Shown here: in pieces, positions 1 to 10,935 of the stretch
Layout: every line of letters begins with the position of its first letter
How positions within the stretch are numbered: position 1 is the stretch's first letter
NCBI RefSeq assembly: GCF_039955095.1
Contig: NZ_CP154878.1
Coordinates: forward strand, 1,612,001 to 1,676,000
Length of the DNA stretch: 64,000 nt
Origin: Limosilactobacillus sp. WILCCON 0051
GTDB taxonomy: Bacteria > Bacillota > Bacilli > Lactobacillales > Lactobacillaceae
Reading direction: 5' to 3'
The notes under the pieces: generated by a model
The model's database searches: none
Seen by the model: the letters and a program-made list of their open reading frames with translations, nothing else
Told to the model about the DNA's origin: nothing
Program-made: the position numbers and the translations under genes

Positions 1-601
<601 letters not shown>

Positions 602-751
602 TTGATGATCTTACGATCACCTCAGTTATTGAGTATGCGATTAATTTCGTTAATAAAACTCAAATAACGCGGTGTTCTCGGTTTAATTGTGAATAAAGAA
701 ATAAATATTATTTAGTTTTCAAAGTACAAGCACCAGTCAAACGACTGGCAA

Positions 752-824
752 TGGAGAATAACGGGATCGAACCGATGACCTCCTGCTTGCAAAGCAGGTG
801 CTCTCCCAGCTGAGCTAATTCCCC
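752..824 (-). tRNA. tRNA-Ala (TGC anticodon)
   Basis: Read on the minus strand this 73-nt stretch folds as a cloverleaf. The acceptor arms GGGGAAT and ATTCTCC pair with one G-U, the D arm starts AGCTCAGCTGGGAGAGC, the anticodon loop is CTTTGCAAG with TGC, and the T loop is GGTTCGATCC. CCA is not encoded. It lies in the 16S-23S spacer, a normal position for tRNA-Ala. Confidence 0.96.
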
Positions 825-829
825 ATATA

Positions 830-903
<74 letters not shown>

Positions 904-987
904 AACAAGCGAACGATTATTGAGATGAGGTGGTAAACCCCTCAAAACTGAACGCAGTTTCAACGAATGTGCAGGTTTCCGATTAAT

Positions 988-2571
<1,584 letters not shown>

Positions 2572-2737
2572 AATATAAGAACTTGAAAAGCTCAAATTTA
2601 AATTAAGCGAATTGACTTCGCAAATGTTTTGCATCAATCGTAATGATTGATGACCCTGCACATTTGTGTTCGTCGAAACTGTATTCAGTTTTCAAAGGTC
2701 TACCATTGCCCGCTCGTTTCAAGCAAGCAACTTTATC

Positions 2738-2766
2738 AGTTTAACAAATCATCGTTTTGAAGTCAA
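2738..2766 (-). promoter_or_regulatory. Candidate rRNA promoter P2
   Basis: On the minus strand a TTGACT (-35) and a TAAACT (-10) are separated by 17 nt, about 170 nt upstream of the 16S 5' end. It is weaker than P1, but tandem promoters are normal for rRNA operons in this family. Confidence 0.5.
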
Positions 2767-2853
2767 GAACTTTTTTAAAACATTTCCTGACGTTCTAGCG
2801 AAAAGCCTGTGATTTCAAGCAATCAGCAACTCATCGCCGCGACAACGTTATCT

Positions 2854-2882
2854 AATATACAAAGATTACGATCATATGTCAA
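2854..2882 (-). promoter_or_regulatory. rRNA operon promoter P1
   Basis: On the minus strand a consensus TTGACA (2882-2877) and TATATT (2859-2854) are separated by exactly 17 nt. The sequence upstream is AT-rich, like an UP element, and the predicted start is about 280 nt before 16S. This is the best sigma-A promoter in the leader. Confidence 0.8.
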
Positions 2883-3442
2883 CGGCTTATCAAAAGTTTT
2901 TCAATTATTTTTCAGACCACGAATATTAGATCGCCTAACTTGATTATTGTTCATAAAAATACGAATTTTATAAGCGAACTCAATCCATATTGATCGTTAG
3001 TTTATTAATCAAGAAATTGGCGATTATCTCAACAAATACCCTTATCGGCATTGATACGCAGGCAAATATCTGAGTCAGAAAGTTTCAAAGTTTACCTGTC
3101 TATCTACACCAAACAGCAGAAAAGCTTTGTTTTTGACGATTGATCAGATTGCGATGGCTAAGGCAATCCTTACTGTCACATGGATTGCTATAAAAAATTT
3201 CCGAAACGACGCAGCTCTAGAAAACCACTATTGCATCCATAAACTATGACAAGGGATTATCTAATTATGACACAGTCCAAGCCAATCAGCGACTTTTGCC
3301 AATAATTATAATAACAACCCTCTTTTGAAATTTCTCGAATGCAGACTCGATTTGCTTTCCCAAAAACAGCCACCCAGCTTTTTAAATAATCAGTCTTCTT
3401 AATTGTCACCAAAATCACTGATACTCTTGAACCAAAAATAGA
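2883..3442. other. AT-rich intergenic stretch, no gene seen
   Basis: About 560 nt between the rRNA promoters and the terminator of the next gene. No frame is open for long with a ribosome binding site on either strand, and no RNA gene or repeat was recognised. It may hold decayed insertion-sequence DNA, but nothing could be assigned. Confidence 0.5.
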
Positions 3443-3472
3443 AAAAGCGCCGGCAAAAAAAACCGACGCTTC
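3443..3472 (-). terminator. Intrinsic terminator of the arylsulfotransferase-like gene
   Basis: On the minus strand AAGCGTCGG pairs with CCGGCGCTT around a T-rich loop and is followed by TTTTCT. It lies about 20 nt after the stop codon at 3491. Confidence 0.75.
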
Positions 3473-3490
3473 TTTTAACTGATCACAAAA

Positions 3491-5140
3491 CTATTTTGTT
3501 GCATCAAATACAAAATTAGATGGCGTAAATTTGACGCGCAATGCACGGTAGACATATGTCCGATCTGTCTTTGACGAACTGATCGTCAAATTGAATACCT
3601 GATTATTGTTACTGTCAACTTCGATAATGTTGCTTTGGCTGCCATCGTTCTTGTAGCCAAAGTCAATCAAGGTATTGCCATTGCTCAAACGCTGCGCTGA
3701 GCCGATTACCCGCGTGAAGTTGGCCTTTCCCAGACTCTTGCCGTATGACCAGGTCTGTTTGATCGTCATCTTCTTGGTGTCGATCGTGTATTGAACTGCC
3801 TGTGAGTACTTGCCAGACGTCTTGGAATCACCATTCGTAACGTCAATATTGTTGTCATAAAGCAGGACCTTGAGCTTGCCATTCTTATCACTGAGCAGCG
3901 TCAAGTCATGCTGACCACCTGTAATCTTAGTACCCTTAGTTGGCGTCAGTAATTTGCTGCGGTACTTCTTAGGCCAGGAGCTCTTCTTTTTACCAGAGTA
4001 GATCCAGTTAATCTTGCCCGTCTTATAGTTGATGGACATGGTGATATCTTGGTTACGAGCTGAAACTAAAAGATTGCCCGTCTTTTGATCGTAGTACAGC
4101 GAATTCATGTGCAGCCAGTCGATCTTGCCACCCTTAGTCGTCGTACTGTTATAGTTGCGGTACATGCTTGAAGGCAGCAGTTTCTTAAAGTCGATTACCT
4201 TGACCGTCTTACCAGTCTTGTAATCAATTTCGGCAATCACGTCTTCTGCGTACTTGTCACCACCAGAGATCGTTACCAGCAGATTATGATTTGGCAACTC
4301 AAGCGCGTCATGGTGAACCGCGGTAATGTATTGTTCAAGCGAACTCTTGCCAAGCTTGTCGCTGAAACGGTAACGCCGGTAGATTCGACCAAGATAGTCC
4401 GTTTCAGATAAGACGTTGTAAGACCCCTTATTGCCATTCGTCCGGTTTTGAATCAACAAATGGCCATTGCTGAGCTGAACGAACGTGTGACGGCTGTAGA
4501 GCGTTGAGTACCAGCGAATATTGCCATCCGCATCAACGGCAAACGGTTCTTCAGAAGTCTTGTTGATGTAAGTCAGCTCGTTATTGCCGATTTCCATCTT
4601 GGACTTGTTGCTCTTAGAAACCGTGATCTTGGTGTTGCGCAGATTCTTTGGCAGCTTGCCCGTCTTGATGGTAAACGTCTTTTGTTCCGTCGTGCCATCC
4701 TTGTAGGTAAGCGTAACCTGAACCTGGTTGCTGTAGTTGGCATAAAGCCCCACGATCGGTACCTGGTGCGTGGTCTGATATCCTTTAACCGTGTTGGTAA
4801 TCGACGTGTTATCCGTCTTGCCGACAACCGTGTAAGTTACTTTAGCAGCCTTATCCGTCTTAAAGATCATCAAGGCCGTCAATGGCGAGGTGCCGTATGG
4901 ATTAACCTTGACGTAGGCATTATCCAGCGTCCGCGTAGTACTTTTGACGATTTTGGCATAGCTCTTGGTCTGCTTGGATGTCGGATTATTCTTGAGCAGA
5001 TGGCTATTGATATTTTTAATGATCTGCTTATCAGAAATGACACCCAGCGAATAATGACGATAGCCAAACCAGCCACCAACCCCGCATAAGACCAGCAGCA
5101 CCGCGATCAGCGCCAGCCAGCGTCCTTTTTTGTGGTGCAA
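3491..5140 (-). CDS. Arylsulfotransferase (ASST) family protein, membrane-anchored
   Basis: A 549-residue protein with one N-terminal membrane segment (about 8-27) and an outward-facing remainder. It resembles the aryl-sulfate sulfotransferase family, beta-propeller enzymes that move sulfate between phenolic compounds. The visible family pattern is an N-terminal beta-sandwich-like part (about 60-175), then propeller-type repeats with VHHDALEL (about 274), WLHMNS (about 342) and GGQHDL (about 407), whose histidines are candidate catalytic residues. The start is TTG with GGGAAG seven bases upstream; no good ATG fits. It is a single-gene unit with its own terminator. The substrate is unknown, and in lactobacilli the family may serve another role. 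The family call is fairly sure, the activity is not. Confidence 0.8.
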   Translation of the reverse strand: MHHKKGRWLALIAVLLVLCGVGGWFGYRHYSLGVISDKQIIKNINSHLLKNNPTSKQTKSYAKIVKSTTRTLDNAYVKVNPYGTSPLTALMIFKTDKAAKVTYTVVGKTDNTSITNTVKGYQTTHQVPIVGLYANYSNQVQVTLTYKDGTTEQKTFTIKTGKLPKNLRNTKITVSKSNKSKMEIGNNELTYINKTSEEPFAVDADGNIRWYSTLYSRHTFVQLSNGHLLIQNRTNGNKGSYNVLSETDYLGRIYRRYRFSDKLGKSSLEQYITAVHHDALELPNHNLLVTISGGDKYAEDVIAEIDYKTGKTVKVIDFKKLLPSSMYRNYNSTTTKGGKIDWLHMNSLYYDQKTGNLLVSARNQDITMSINYKTGKINWIYSGKKKSSWPKKYRSKLLTPTKGTKITGGQHDLTLLSDKNGKLKVLLYDNNIDVTNGDSKTSGKYSQAVQYTIDTKKMTIKQTWSYGKSLGKANFTRVIGSAQRLSNGNTLIDFGYKNDGSQSNIIEVDSNNNQVFNLTISSSKTDRTYVYRALRVKFTPSNFVFDATK

Positions 5141-5364
5141 ACAATCACTTCCCTATATTAAATTAATAATTTCGCCTTGATCGACAAACCGCTTAACGCC
5201 CGACCATCAAAGCTGATACACAAAGCTTAAAGAAAAGTTGCGAATCCTTTTAGGAGAAGTTTTGAAGAATAACGGGGCAAAATGTAAATTTTATGCGATA
5301 TAAATTCTTTTAATCTTAATCAACAACTTTAAAAAATTCATAAAATGCTCAATCCCAGAGTTTT

Positions 5365-5426
5365 TTGACATTTATCAAACTTTTCGACAAATATCAAAAT
5401 TTAAATCTATTATTGGCTGATATTTG
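5365..5426 (+). promoter_or_regulatory. Repeated TATCAAA motifs upstream of pckA
   Basis: Two direct copies, GACATTTATCAAA (5367-5379) and GACAAATATCAAA (5386-5398), are 19 bp apart. A third, inverted copy, TGATATTTG (5418-5426), ends just before a TATAAT at about 5432. The -35 region is poor, which would suit an activated promoter. The regulator is not recognised, and the motifs do not match a CcpA cre consensus. Confidence 0.4.
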
Positions 5427-5486
5427 CATTATAATAGGAATGTAAGCACTTTAATCACGATAGTTTATCAGAAAGGTGGCTGTTCA

Positions 5487-7133
5487 ATGAGTACTCAAAC
5501 AAAATTTTCTGAAAAAGACATCGTTAAGACCAATCCGATCTTCTCACGGACGCGGACTACGATTGAATCGGCATTTTACGCCAACAACATGACGCATATT
5601 GCCGATACCGCGACTGCTTATCGTTTGGCGGCCGACAACCCCAACACCATCGTTACCGACCTGCCAATCAAGCATACCGAAGAACTGGGACTGCCAGCCG
5701 ATGCCAAGATGCTGGTCGACAACCATGGTCAGATTGTGGGCCGGACCGCGGCAGCACGGCGTTTGATCGGTTCACCAGACGTTGATGCCGAAAAAATCGA
5801 TGGCGTCCTGCGCGAAGCTATCTATGAAGGCCACGAACGCGACTTTTACACGACGGACGTGATCGTGGGGCTGGATGAAGACTTTATGGTAAAGGCGCAT
5901 CTGGCACTGGCAGAAGGGTTTGAGGTCAATCTGCTTTCCTATATGCTCAACTTCCAAACAGCTACCGAAAACTGGCTGAAACGCTATGCCGATTCACGAG
6001 CCTATGACGAAGGCGACATCTATCTGTACTGCGACCCATACTGGAGCAGTCCCGACTATCCACATGGCCTGGTTGTCATCGATGCTCAGCACAATGCAGC
6101 AGCAGTCTTGGGTCTGCGCTACTTTGGCGAGCTTAAGAAGTCCACTTTGACGCTGGCCTGGGCAACCGCGCACCGGCATGGTTTTACTGCTTGTCACGGC
6201 GGCGAAAAGACTTTCCACTTCAGCGACCGTGATGATCAGACATTTGCCTTCTATGGACTTTCTGGTTCGGGCAAGTCTACGCTGACGCACGCCAAGCATG
6301 GTGGCAAATTCGATATTACCGTGCTGCATGACGATGCGTTTGTAATCAATCGTGAAGACGGCAGCTCCACGGCTCTTGAACCGGCCTACTTTGACAAGAC
6401 CAACGACTATCTGCCGGGCAGCCGCGAAATGCAGTACTTTACCACGGTGATGAACGTTGGCGTCACGCTTAACGAAGCCGGCCAAAAAGTATTGGTAACC
6501 CAGGATCTGCGCAACGGCAATGGACGGACCATTAAGACGCGCTATGCCTCTACCAACCGGGTGGATCGCGAAATTGCCCCAATCAATGCCGTCTTTTGGA
6601 TTATGAAAGATGACAGTCTGCCGCCAGTCGTTAAACTGACCGATCCCGTTACCGCGGCTACGTTTGGTCTGACGCTGGCTACCAAGCGCTCCACAGCTGA
6701 AAACGTGGTGGGCGCTGACCGCAACGCCTTGGTTATCGAACCATTTGCCGACCCATTCCGCGCCTACCCATTAAGCGAGGACTATCAAGACTTTAAGGCT
6801 CTGTTTGAAGAACGCCACGTTGACTGCTACATCGTCAATACCGCCAACTTTAACGGCTTGGACATCCCTAAAGAACTGACCTTGAAGGCTTTGGAAGACA
6901 TTGCCCAAAACCAGGCCGCCTTCCAGCCATTTGGCAAGCTGCCTAACATGGAATACATCGCTTATGACGGCTACCCAGTTGACTTTAATGATGCTGAATA
7001 CGTAACCAAGCTCAAGACGCGTTTTGAAATCCGGCGCGACTGGGTTAAGAACTATGAAGCTCAGCACACGGGCGAAAAACTGCCAGCTGAAATTCTGACC
7101 AGTCTGGACAACCTGATCAACGCCCTAAACTAA
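5487..7133 (+). CDS. pckA: Phosphoenolpyruvate carboxykinase (ATP)
   Basis: This is a 548-residue enzyme of the ATP-dependent PEPCK family (EC 4.1.1.49), which interconverts oxaloacetate plus ATP with PEP, CO2 and ADP in the cytosol. The kinase-1a P-loop GLSGSGKST is at about residues 257-265, followed by the metal-binding stretch around VLHDDAF. Length is normal for the family (about 530-550). The ATG at 5487 is chosen because GAAAGGTGG lies seven bases upstream; longer in-frame extensions lack a binding site. It is monocistronic between its own upstream motif array and a downstream hairpin. In heterofermentative lactobacilli the enzyme may run in the carboxylating direction, which is inference. 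Confidence 0.95.
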   Translation: MSTQTKFSEKDIVKTNPIFSRTRTTIESAFYANNMTHIADTATAYRLAADNPNTIVTDLPIKHTEELGLPADAKMLVDNHGQIVGRTAAARRLIGSPDVDAEKIDGVLREAIYEGHERDFYTTDVIVGLDEDFMVKAHLALAEGFEVNLLSYMLNFQTATENWLKRYADSRAYDEGDIYLYCDPYWSSPDYPHGLVVIDAQHNAAAVLGLRYFGELKKSTLTLAWATAHRHGFTACHGGEKTFHFSDRDDQTFAFYGLSGSGKSTLTHAKHGGKFDITVLHDDAFVINREDGSSTALEPAYFDKTNDYLPGSREMQYFTTVMNVGVTLNEAGQKVLVTQDLRNGNGRTIKTRYASTNRVDREIAPINAVFWIMKDDSLPPVVKLTDPVTAATFGLTLATKRSTAENVVGADRNALVIEPFADPFRAYPLSEDYQDFKALFEERHVDCYIVNTANFNGLDIPKELTLKALEDIAQNQAAFQPFGKLPNMEYIAYDGYPVDFNDAEYVTKLKTRFEIRRDWVKNYEAQHTGEKLPAEILTSLDNLINALN

Positions 7134-7158
7134 TCAAATACTGACAACCTTGATCTCC

Positions 7159-7194
7159 AAGCGCTGAACTGCTTAATGCGGCTCAGTGCTTTTT
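7159..7194. terminator. Terminator of pckA, overlapping the end of the facing gene
   Basis: AAGCGCTGA (7159-7167) pairs with TCAGTGCTT (7183-7191), followed by TTTT on the plus strand. The facing gene ends at 7183, inside the 3' arm, so the hairpin probably works for both. Confidence 0.65.
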
Positions 7195-7743
7195 AGATGC
7201 TACGGTAAGTTGTTTTTGCGAGACAATATCATAGTTTTGCGCATCTTTCATAACATGATTGGTCAGCCAGACTCGATACTGCTCGATATAGTAAGGATCA
7301 ATCGGACGACAGCTGGCCTCGTAAAACGCGCGCTCCCGTTCCATAATGTAGCCAATCAGTGCTTGACGACCAAATTTGGTGGCAGTGTCGGGCAGCAAGC
7401 GGCGTGGTCCCTCAATTTTGGCCTGCAGCGCAACTTGCGAGGGCCGCTCTACCTTGTAGTCAAGTTTTTGGGAGGTGCCAAAATAACCTTTGACGTAGCT
7501 GGCAACCCGACCGTTGAATCGCAGCAGGTCACCAGTTAACAGTTCGCCTAAATCTAAAAAGCCTTTCGTATAATTGAGCCATAAATGATCAGTAATCAAT
7601 TCCCCGGTTTCAGCTAGAGCAACGTGGGTAAGCAAAAGCGTTGGCCGACAGTAACGGTAGCTTTTCTTATAGCCAACGCGCTCAAACCGGCCGATGAACA
7701 CGTGTCGCATTTGGGGACCAAGTTGTTGGAGCTTTTTTCTCAT
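7183..7743 (-). CDS. Conserved hypothetical protein, 186 residues
   Basis: Not recognised with certainty. The first 80 residues are rich in alternating beta pattern (RHVFIGRFERVGYK, then a stretch ending YTKGFLDLGELLTGDLLRFNG), which suggests a compact OB-like barrel. The second half is more helical and basic and ends in SKKH. The start ATG is preceded by GAAAGGAAGCAGGAAG. No signal peptide or membrane segment is seen. It stands alone between pckA and padR, with the padR terminator on its upstream side. A nucleic-acid-binding role is only a guess from composition. Confidence 0.65.
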   Translation of the reverse strand: MRKKLQQLGPQMRHVFIGRFERVGYKKSYRYCRPTLLLTHVALAETGELITDHLWLNYTKGFLDLGELLTGDLLRFNGRVASYVKGYFGTSQKLDYKVERPSQVALQAKIEGPRRLLPDTATKFGRQALIGYIMERERAFYEASCRPIDPYYIEQYRVWLTNHVMKDAQNYDIVSQKQLTVASKKH

Positions 7744-7859
7744 TTTCTTCCTGCTTCCTTTCTCAAATCATCTATCAGTGTCCTTATAAATGCTTTAGAC
7801 GATTTAAGCGGAAATGCATTTTTTAAGTTAAAAAAATACCGAGTACTATGCCAAAATAA

Positions 7860-7911
7860 AAAACAATCGCACATCACCAGTTACGAAAAAACTGGTGTAA
7901 CGCGATTGCTC
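7860..7911 (-). terminator. Strong terminator of the padC-padR operon
   Basis: A long interrupted inverted repeat: CAATCGC with GCGATTG outside, CACCAGTT with AACTGGTG inside, with T-rich sequence on both flanks. It lies just after the padR stop at 7918 and may act in both directions. Confidence 0.75.
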
Positions 7912-7917
7912 TTTTCA

Positions 7918-8451
7918 TTACCGATTATTTAATTTATCTTCCAACCAGGCCAATTGATTTTCTTGGCGACTGATTGCACGAGCTAAAATCAAATAATGTC
8001 CATATTGTTGATCAATCTGTTCTTGGCTGCTGAATAATGCTTGCTGACGCTTGCGCAGATGGTTAAGACTGTGGCTAACCAGTTGGATCTGGTGCTTAAA
8101 CAATCTTTCCAGTCTTGGATCATTACGATCATTGATGAAAAAAGTCTTTAAAGAAAATAGGTCTTTGGATACTGGCAGCTTATCAACGGGTTCCATCAAC
8201 CAGTCATTAATGATTTCATGACCATAAGCCGTTAAATGGTAGTGTATCTCTTTATCATTATCTTCTTTTGAGTAGCTTTCAATCCAACGATCTTGTTCCA
8301 TACGCTTTAACTCCGGATAAACCTGACTATGTGATGATTGCCAGAATTCCCCAATATCAAAGCGAAACTCATCCATAATCTGCTTTCCAGTACAGTCTTT
8401 ATTGAGCAGGATCCCCATAATAACGTAGGGCAGTATCCTTTTTTGCGGCAT
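7918..8451 (-). CDS. padR: PadR-family regulator of phenolic acid decarboxylase
   Basis: A 177-residue PadR regulator. The N-terminal winged helix (about 1-80; pattern ILPYVIMGILL, then SHSQVYPELKRMEQ, the recognition-helix region) is followed by a helical C-terminal dimerisation domain (about 90-175). Members of this family repress padC/padA and release DNA when phenolic acids such as p-coumarate accumulate. Here padR lies 48 nt downstream of padC in the same direction, so it is probably cotranscribed and autoregulated through the operator at 9077-9092. In some relatives padR is divergent from the decarboxylase gene, so the layout is a variant. Function follows from family plus context. Confidence 0.9.
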   Translation of the reverse strand: MPQKRILPYVIMGILLNKDCTGKQIMDEFRFDIGEFWQSSHSQVYPELKRMEQDRWIESYSKEDNDKEIHYHLTAYGHEIINDWLMEPVDKLPVSKDLFSLKTFFINDRNDPRLERLFKHQIQLVSHSLNHLRKRQQALFSSQEQIDQQYGHYLILARAISRQENQLAWLEDKLNNR

Positions 8452-8499
8452 TTTGCAGCATCCTTCCTTATCTGATTCTGCAAAACATTATATAACAAG

Positions 8500-9054
8500 C
8501 TACTTAGCCAGACGATGGTAATTTTCGTCAAAGAAGCGGCCATTGCGAATATCATCAGTCATGCCAACATAAGGGGCTTCATTGATGACTTCTTCATTAT
8601 CTTGACCAGCATCACCCATATAGGTAATCGTTGCAAATTCAGGAACCACCAATTTTGGATAAGTCTCATACTTTTCACGCGATTCATGCATTAAATCAAT
8701 GTGTTCATTTTGGAAGCAAACCGTAATTTCTGGATGTTCCTGTACCCATTTTGGAAAGAAAATCGTACCGTTAAGCTTATGTTCATTAGGAACGAAATCC
8801 AATGCGACATCGGTTCCCGTTGGCTCGGTCCACGCAATCTTGTAAATTCCTTCAGTTAATTGATGAATATGCGCTGGCTGATCCTTAACCCAACGTCCGG
8901 CAACCATTCCGCCATGAATCCGATAGTCAACCGTATGATCATTTTTGGCGTACCATTCGTATTCCCAGCCATTGTCGTACGTATAGATAAAATGCGTTCC
9001 CAAGAAATCATCCAGCGTTTTAAAATGTTTGTTCATGTGATTTAAATTTGCCAT
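8500..9054 (-). CDS. padC: Phenolic acid decarboxylase
   Basis: A 184-residue cytosolic enzyme that removes CO2 from hydroxycinnamic acids (p-coumaric, ferulic, caffeic), giving vinyl phenols and detoxifying plant phenolics. The whole length matches the family: the pattern [17 protein letters not shown] near residues 22-38, the following YRIHGGMV, and the C-terminal [11 protein letters not shown]. The start used ([11 protein letters not shown]) has GAAAGGTGG nine bases upstream; the internal Met at residue 7 is where shorter homologues begin. It is the first gene of the padC-padR operon, with a clear promoter and PadR box upstream. Confidence 0.95.
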   Translation of the reverse strand: MANLNHMNKHFKTLDDFLGTHFIYTYDNGWEYEWYAKNDHTVDYRIHGGMVAGRWVKDQPAHIHQLTEGIYKIAWTEPTGTDVALDFVPNEHKLNGTIFFPKWVQEHPEITVCFQNEHIDLMHESREKYETYPKLVVPEFATITYMGDAGQDNEEVINEAPYVGMTDDIRNGRFFDENYHRLAK

Positions 9055-9076
9055 AATTATTTTCCACCTTTCATAA

Positions 9077-9126
9077 ATGTCGTTATCAACATAAAATAGA
9101 TTATCACTTTATGTCGTTATCGTCAA
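9077..9126 (-). promoter_or_regulatory. padC promoter with PadR operator
   Basis: On the minus strand TTGACG (9126-9121) and TAATCT (9103-9098) are 17 nt apart. ATGT-N8-ACAT, the known PadR box form, lies at 9077-9092 right at the predicted start point. Its half ATGTCGTTATC recurs as a direct copy at 9111-9121 between the -35 and -10, so two repressor contacts are possible. Confidence 0.75.
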
Positions 9127-9148
9127 ATATTGTTGACTAAAATAGTTT

Positions 9149-9187
9149 GACCCCCATTCTCAAAGACAAATTTTGAGGATGGGGGTC
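9149..9187. terminator. Long inverted repeat between padC and the MFS gene
   Basis: GACCCCCAT (9149-9157) pairs with ATGGGGGTC (9179-9187), and TCTCAAA pairs further inside with TTTTGAG. The U run on the minus strand is poor, but it sits about 65 nt past the transporter stop and is the only hairpin there, so it probably ends that transcript. Confidence 0.5.
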
Positions 9188-9252
9188 TATTAAAAATATT
9201 TTATATTTATTTTAAATGTTTAGCGGCCTTAGGTGTTTTATTAATCTTCATC

Positions 9253-10641
9253 CTACTTGGGTAAGGCAAACGATACGATCAGCGCGATAATCGCTAAAGT
9301 CAGCGTAAAGCAAAGTCCCGTGTGTACCCCAGACGTAAAACGCATCGCTGGACTGCCAGCTGCCGCGTGCCGACCGAATTCCAAAAAACTGGTAGCCAGA
9401 GCAGTTGCCAATGCCCCCATGATCTGCTGCATCGTATTCAGAATCGTGCTGCCATCACTGGAAGCCGGTCCCCGCAGCGCATTTAGAGCACTGGTCTGCG
9501 CCGGTGACATCGCCAATGGACAGCCAATCATCAAGATCACGTGAGCCGCAATCACGTAGGCAACTGCGGAATGAGCCGTCGTCAAAAGCAGCATGACGAT
9601 CCCTGCAATGGCAATCACCAAGCCAATCATGACTGGACGCTTGGCCCCGATTGAATCGTACATCCGTCCAGCAAACGCAGAAACCAAAGCATTTACCAGA
9701 CCACCTGGCAGCATGACGATCCCCGTTAAGGCAACGGCTAACTGAAGACCATTTTGCAGATACATTGGCATCAGATACATGGCCGAAAGAATAATCCCAA
9801 AATCAAGCATGACCAAGACGGCACCAATCGTAAATGACTTAACCTTGAAAACGCGCAGATTCAAGATAGGCGTTTCCAGTTTCAACTGACGAATCACATA
9901 GGCAATCAAAACCACAATGCCAACTGCCAACGAACCCAGAACCTGCCAAGAACCCCAGCCATCCAGACTGGACAGACTCGCGCCGATTACCAGACCGGAA
10001 AAGCCAAGCACGGATTCAACGATTGAAAGCAGATCAATGTGAGGACGCGTTGGCCGACCAATGTTTGCCAAAGCACTTACTGCCAAGCCTAACGCAATCA
10101 CCAAGAAAATCTCAAATGACCAAAAGATCCAGCGCCAGGAAAGCTTGGCCAGGATCAAACCAGTCAAAGTCGGACCAATCGCTGGGGCAAACATGATTAC
10201 CAAAGCACAGATCCCCATAATGCTGCCAATTTTTTGCGGTGGAAAAATCTGCATCACAATCGTAAACATCAGTGGCAGAATCAGACCAGTGCCAATCCCT
10301 TGAATCATTCGACCAGCCAAAAGAACCGTAAAGTTAGGCGCCAACGCTGAGATTGCCGCGCCAATGATAAAATCCAGCAAGGCAAAAATCACGATCTTGC
10401 GAGTCGTAAACCACTTGGCGATCAAACTGGACAGCGGCAAGACGATCCCTATGACCAGCATGTAGCCAGTCACCAGCCATTGTAAGACGGCCGTGCTGGT
10501 GTGAAAGACGATCATTAGCTTAGGCAGCGCGATATTCAGTGATGTTTCGCTAAACATGCCGACAAAAGCGCCTAAAAGCAGACTGGCCATCGTCAGCCCC
10601 GGATGTTTGACGCGAAAAGCAGGTTCAGAAAAGTTTTGCAT
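9253..10641 (-). CDS. MFS drug exporter of the DHA2 (EmrB/QacA-like) type
   Basis: A 462-residue, very hydrophobic protein with about 13-14 membrane segments. It carries major-facilitator motifs: an RMIQGIGTGL motif after the fourth segment and the GPTLTGLIL motif C stretch typical of drug/H+ antiporters. The family exports hydrophobic or cationic drugs using the proton gradient; the substrate here is unknown. The start (MQNFSEPAF) is set by AAAGGAG nine bases upstream rather than the longer TTG-type extension. A perfect palindrome overlaps that binding site, and no cognate regulator gene is adjacent. It is divergent from the split-barrel gene at 10936. Confidence 0.88.
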   Translation of the reverse strand: MQNFSEPAFRVKHPGLTMASLLLGAFVGMFSETSLNIALPKLMIVFHTSTAVLQWLVTGYMLVIGIVLPLSSLIAKWFTTRKIVIFALLDFIIGAAISALAPNFTVLLAGRMIQGIGTGLILPLMFTIVMQIFPPQKIGSIMGICALVIMFAPAIGPTLTGLILAKLSWRWIFWSFEIFLVIALGLAVSALANIGRPTRPHIDLLSIVESVLGFSGLVIGASLSSLDGWGSWQVLGSLAVGIVVLIAYVIRQLKLETPILNLRVFKVKSFTIGAVLVMLDFGIILSAMYLMPMYLQNGLQLAVALTGIVMLPGGLVNALVSAFAGRMYDSIGAKRPVMIGLVIAIAGIVMLLLTTAHSAVAYVIAAHVILMIGCPLAMSPAQTSALNALRGPASSDGSTILNTMQQIMGALATALATSFLEFGRHAAAGSPAMRFTSGVHTGLCFTLTLAIIALIVSFALPK

Positions 10642-10652
10642 ATAATTTGCTC

Positions 10653-10678
10653 CTTTAATCAATTTAACTTGATTAAAG
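10653..10678 (-). promoter_or_regulatory. Palindrome overlapping the MFS ribosome binding site
   Basis: Arms CTTTAATCAA and TTGATTAAAG, 10 bp each and perfect, flank a 6-nt centre. The right-reading arm on the minus strand runs straight into the AAAGGAG of the transporter. It could be an operator for a MarR/TetR-type repressor or an RNA hairpin masking the binding site. An extended -10 (TGCTAGAAT, rev. comp. near 10752-10757) may be the promoter. Confidence 0.5.
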
Positions 10679-10846
10679 ACCAAACAGCAAGCAGACTTAA
10701 TTTGATGTATTCAATTAACGCTAACTCTTAATCTTAATCAGCATGCTTGCCATTCTAGCAAAGATTACCGCGGCTTCGTAAGTACTTTTTTGGCAAATGG
10801 CAAATTTTTTCTAAAATCGCCTGCCTTGTGCTTTTATCAAGAAACC

Positions 10847-10899
10847 TTGATACGATTTGCCGCGGTTGATTATATACAAATGTAATGTTTTTGATTACA
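10847..10899 (+). promoter_or_regulatory. Promoter and dyad upstream of the split-barrel gene
   Basis: TTGATA (10847-10852) and TATATA (10871-10876) are 18 nt apart. Immediately downstream is the dyad TGTAAT-N7-ATTACA (10881-10899), placed at the predicted start point like an operator. Confidence 0.5.
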
Positions 10900-10935
10900 A
10901 TTAACACAAAAATATAAAAGAAAGCAGGTATCATC

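Noticed and set aside
2883-3442. Transposase remnant upstream of the rRNA operon
   Set aside because: Some minus-strand stretches look vaguely like IS transposase ends, but no motif could be confirmed.
4573-5089. Overlapping ORFs within the arylsulfotransferase-like gene
   Set aside because: Arg- and Leu-rich shadow frames of a long real gene.
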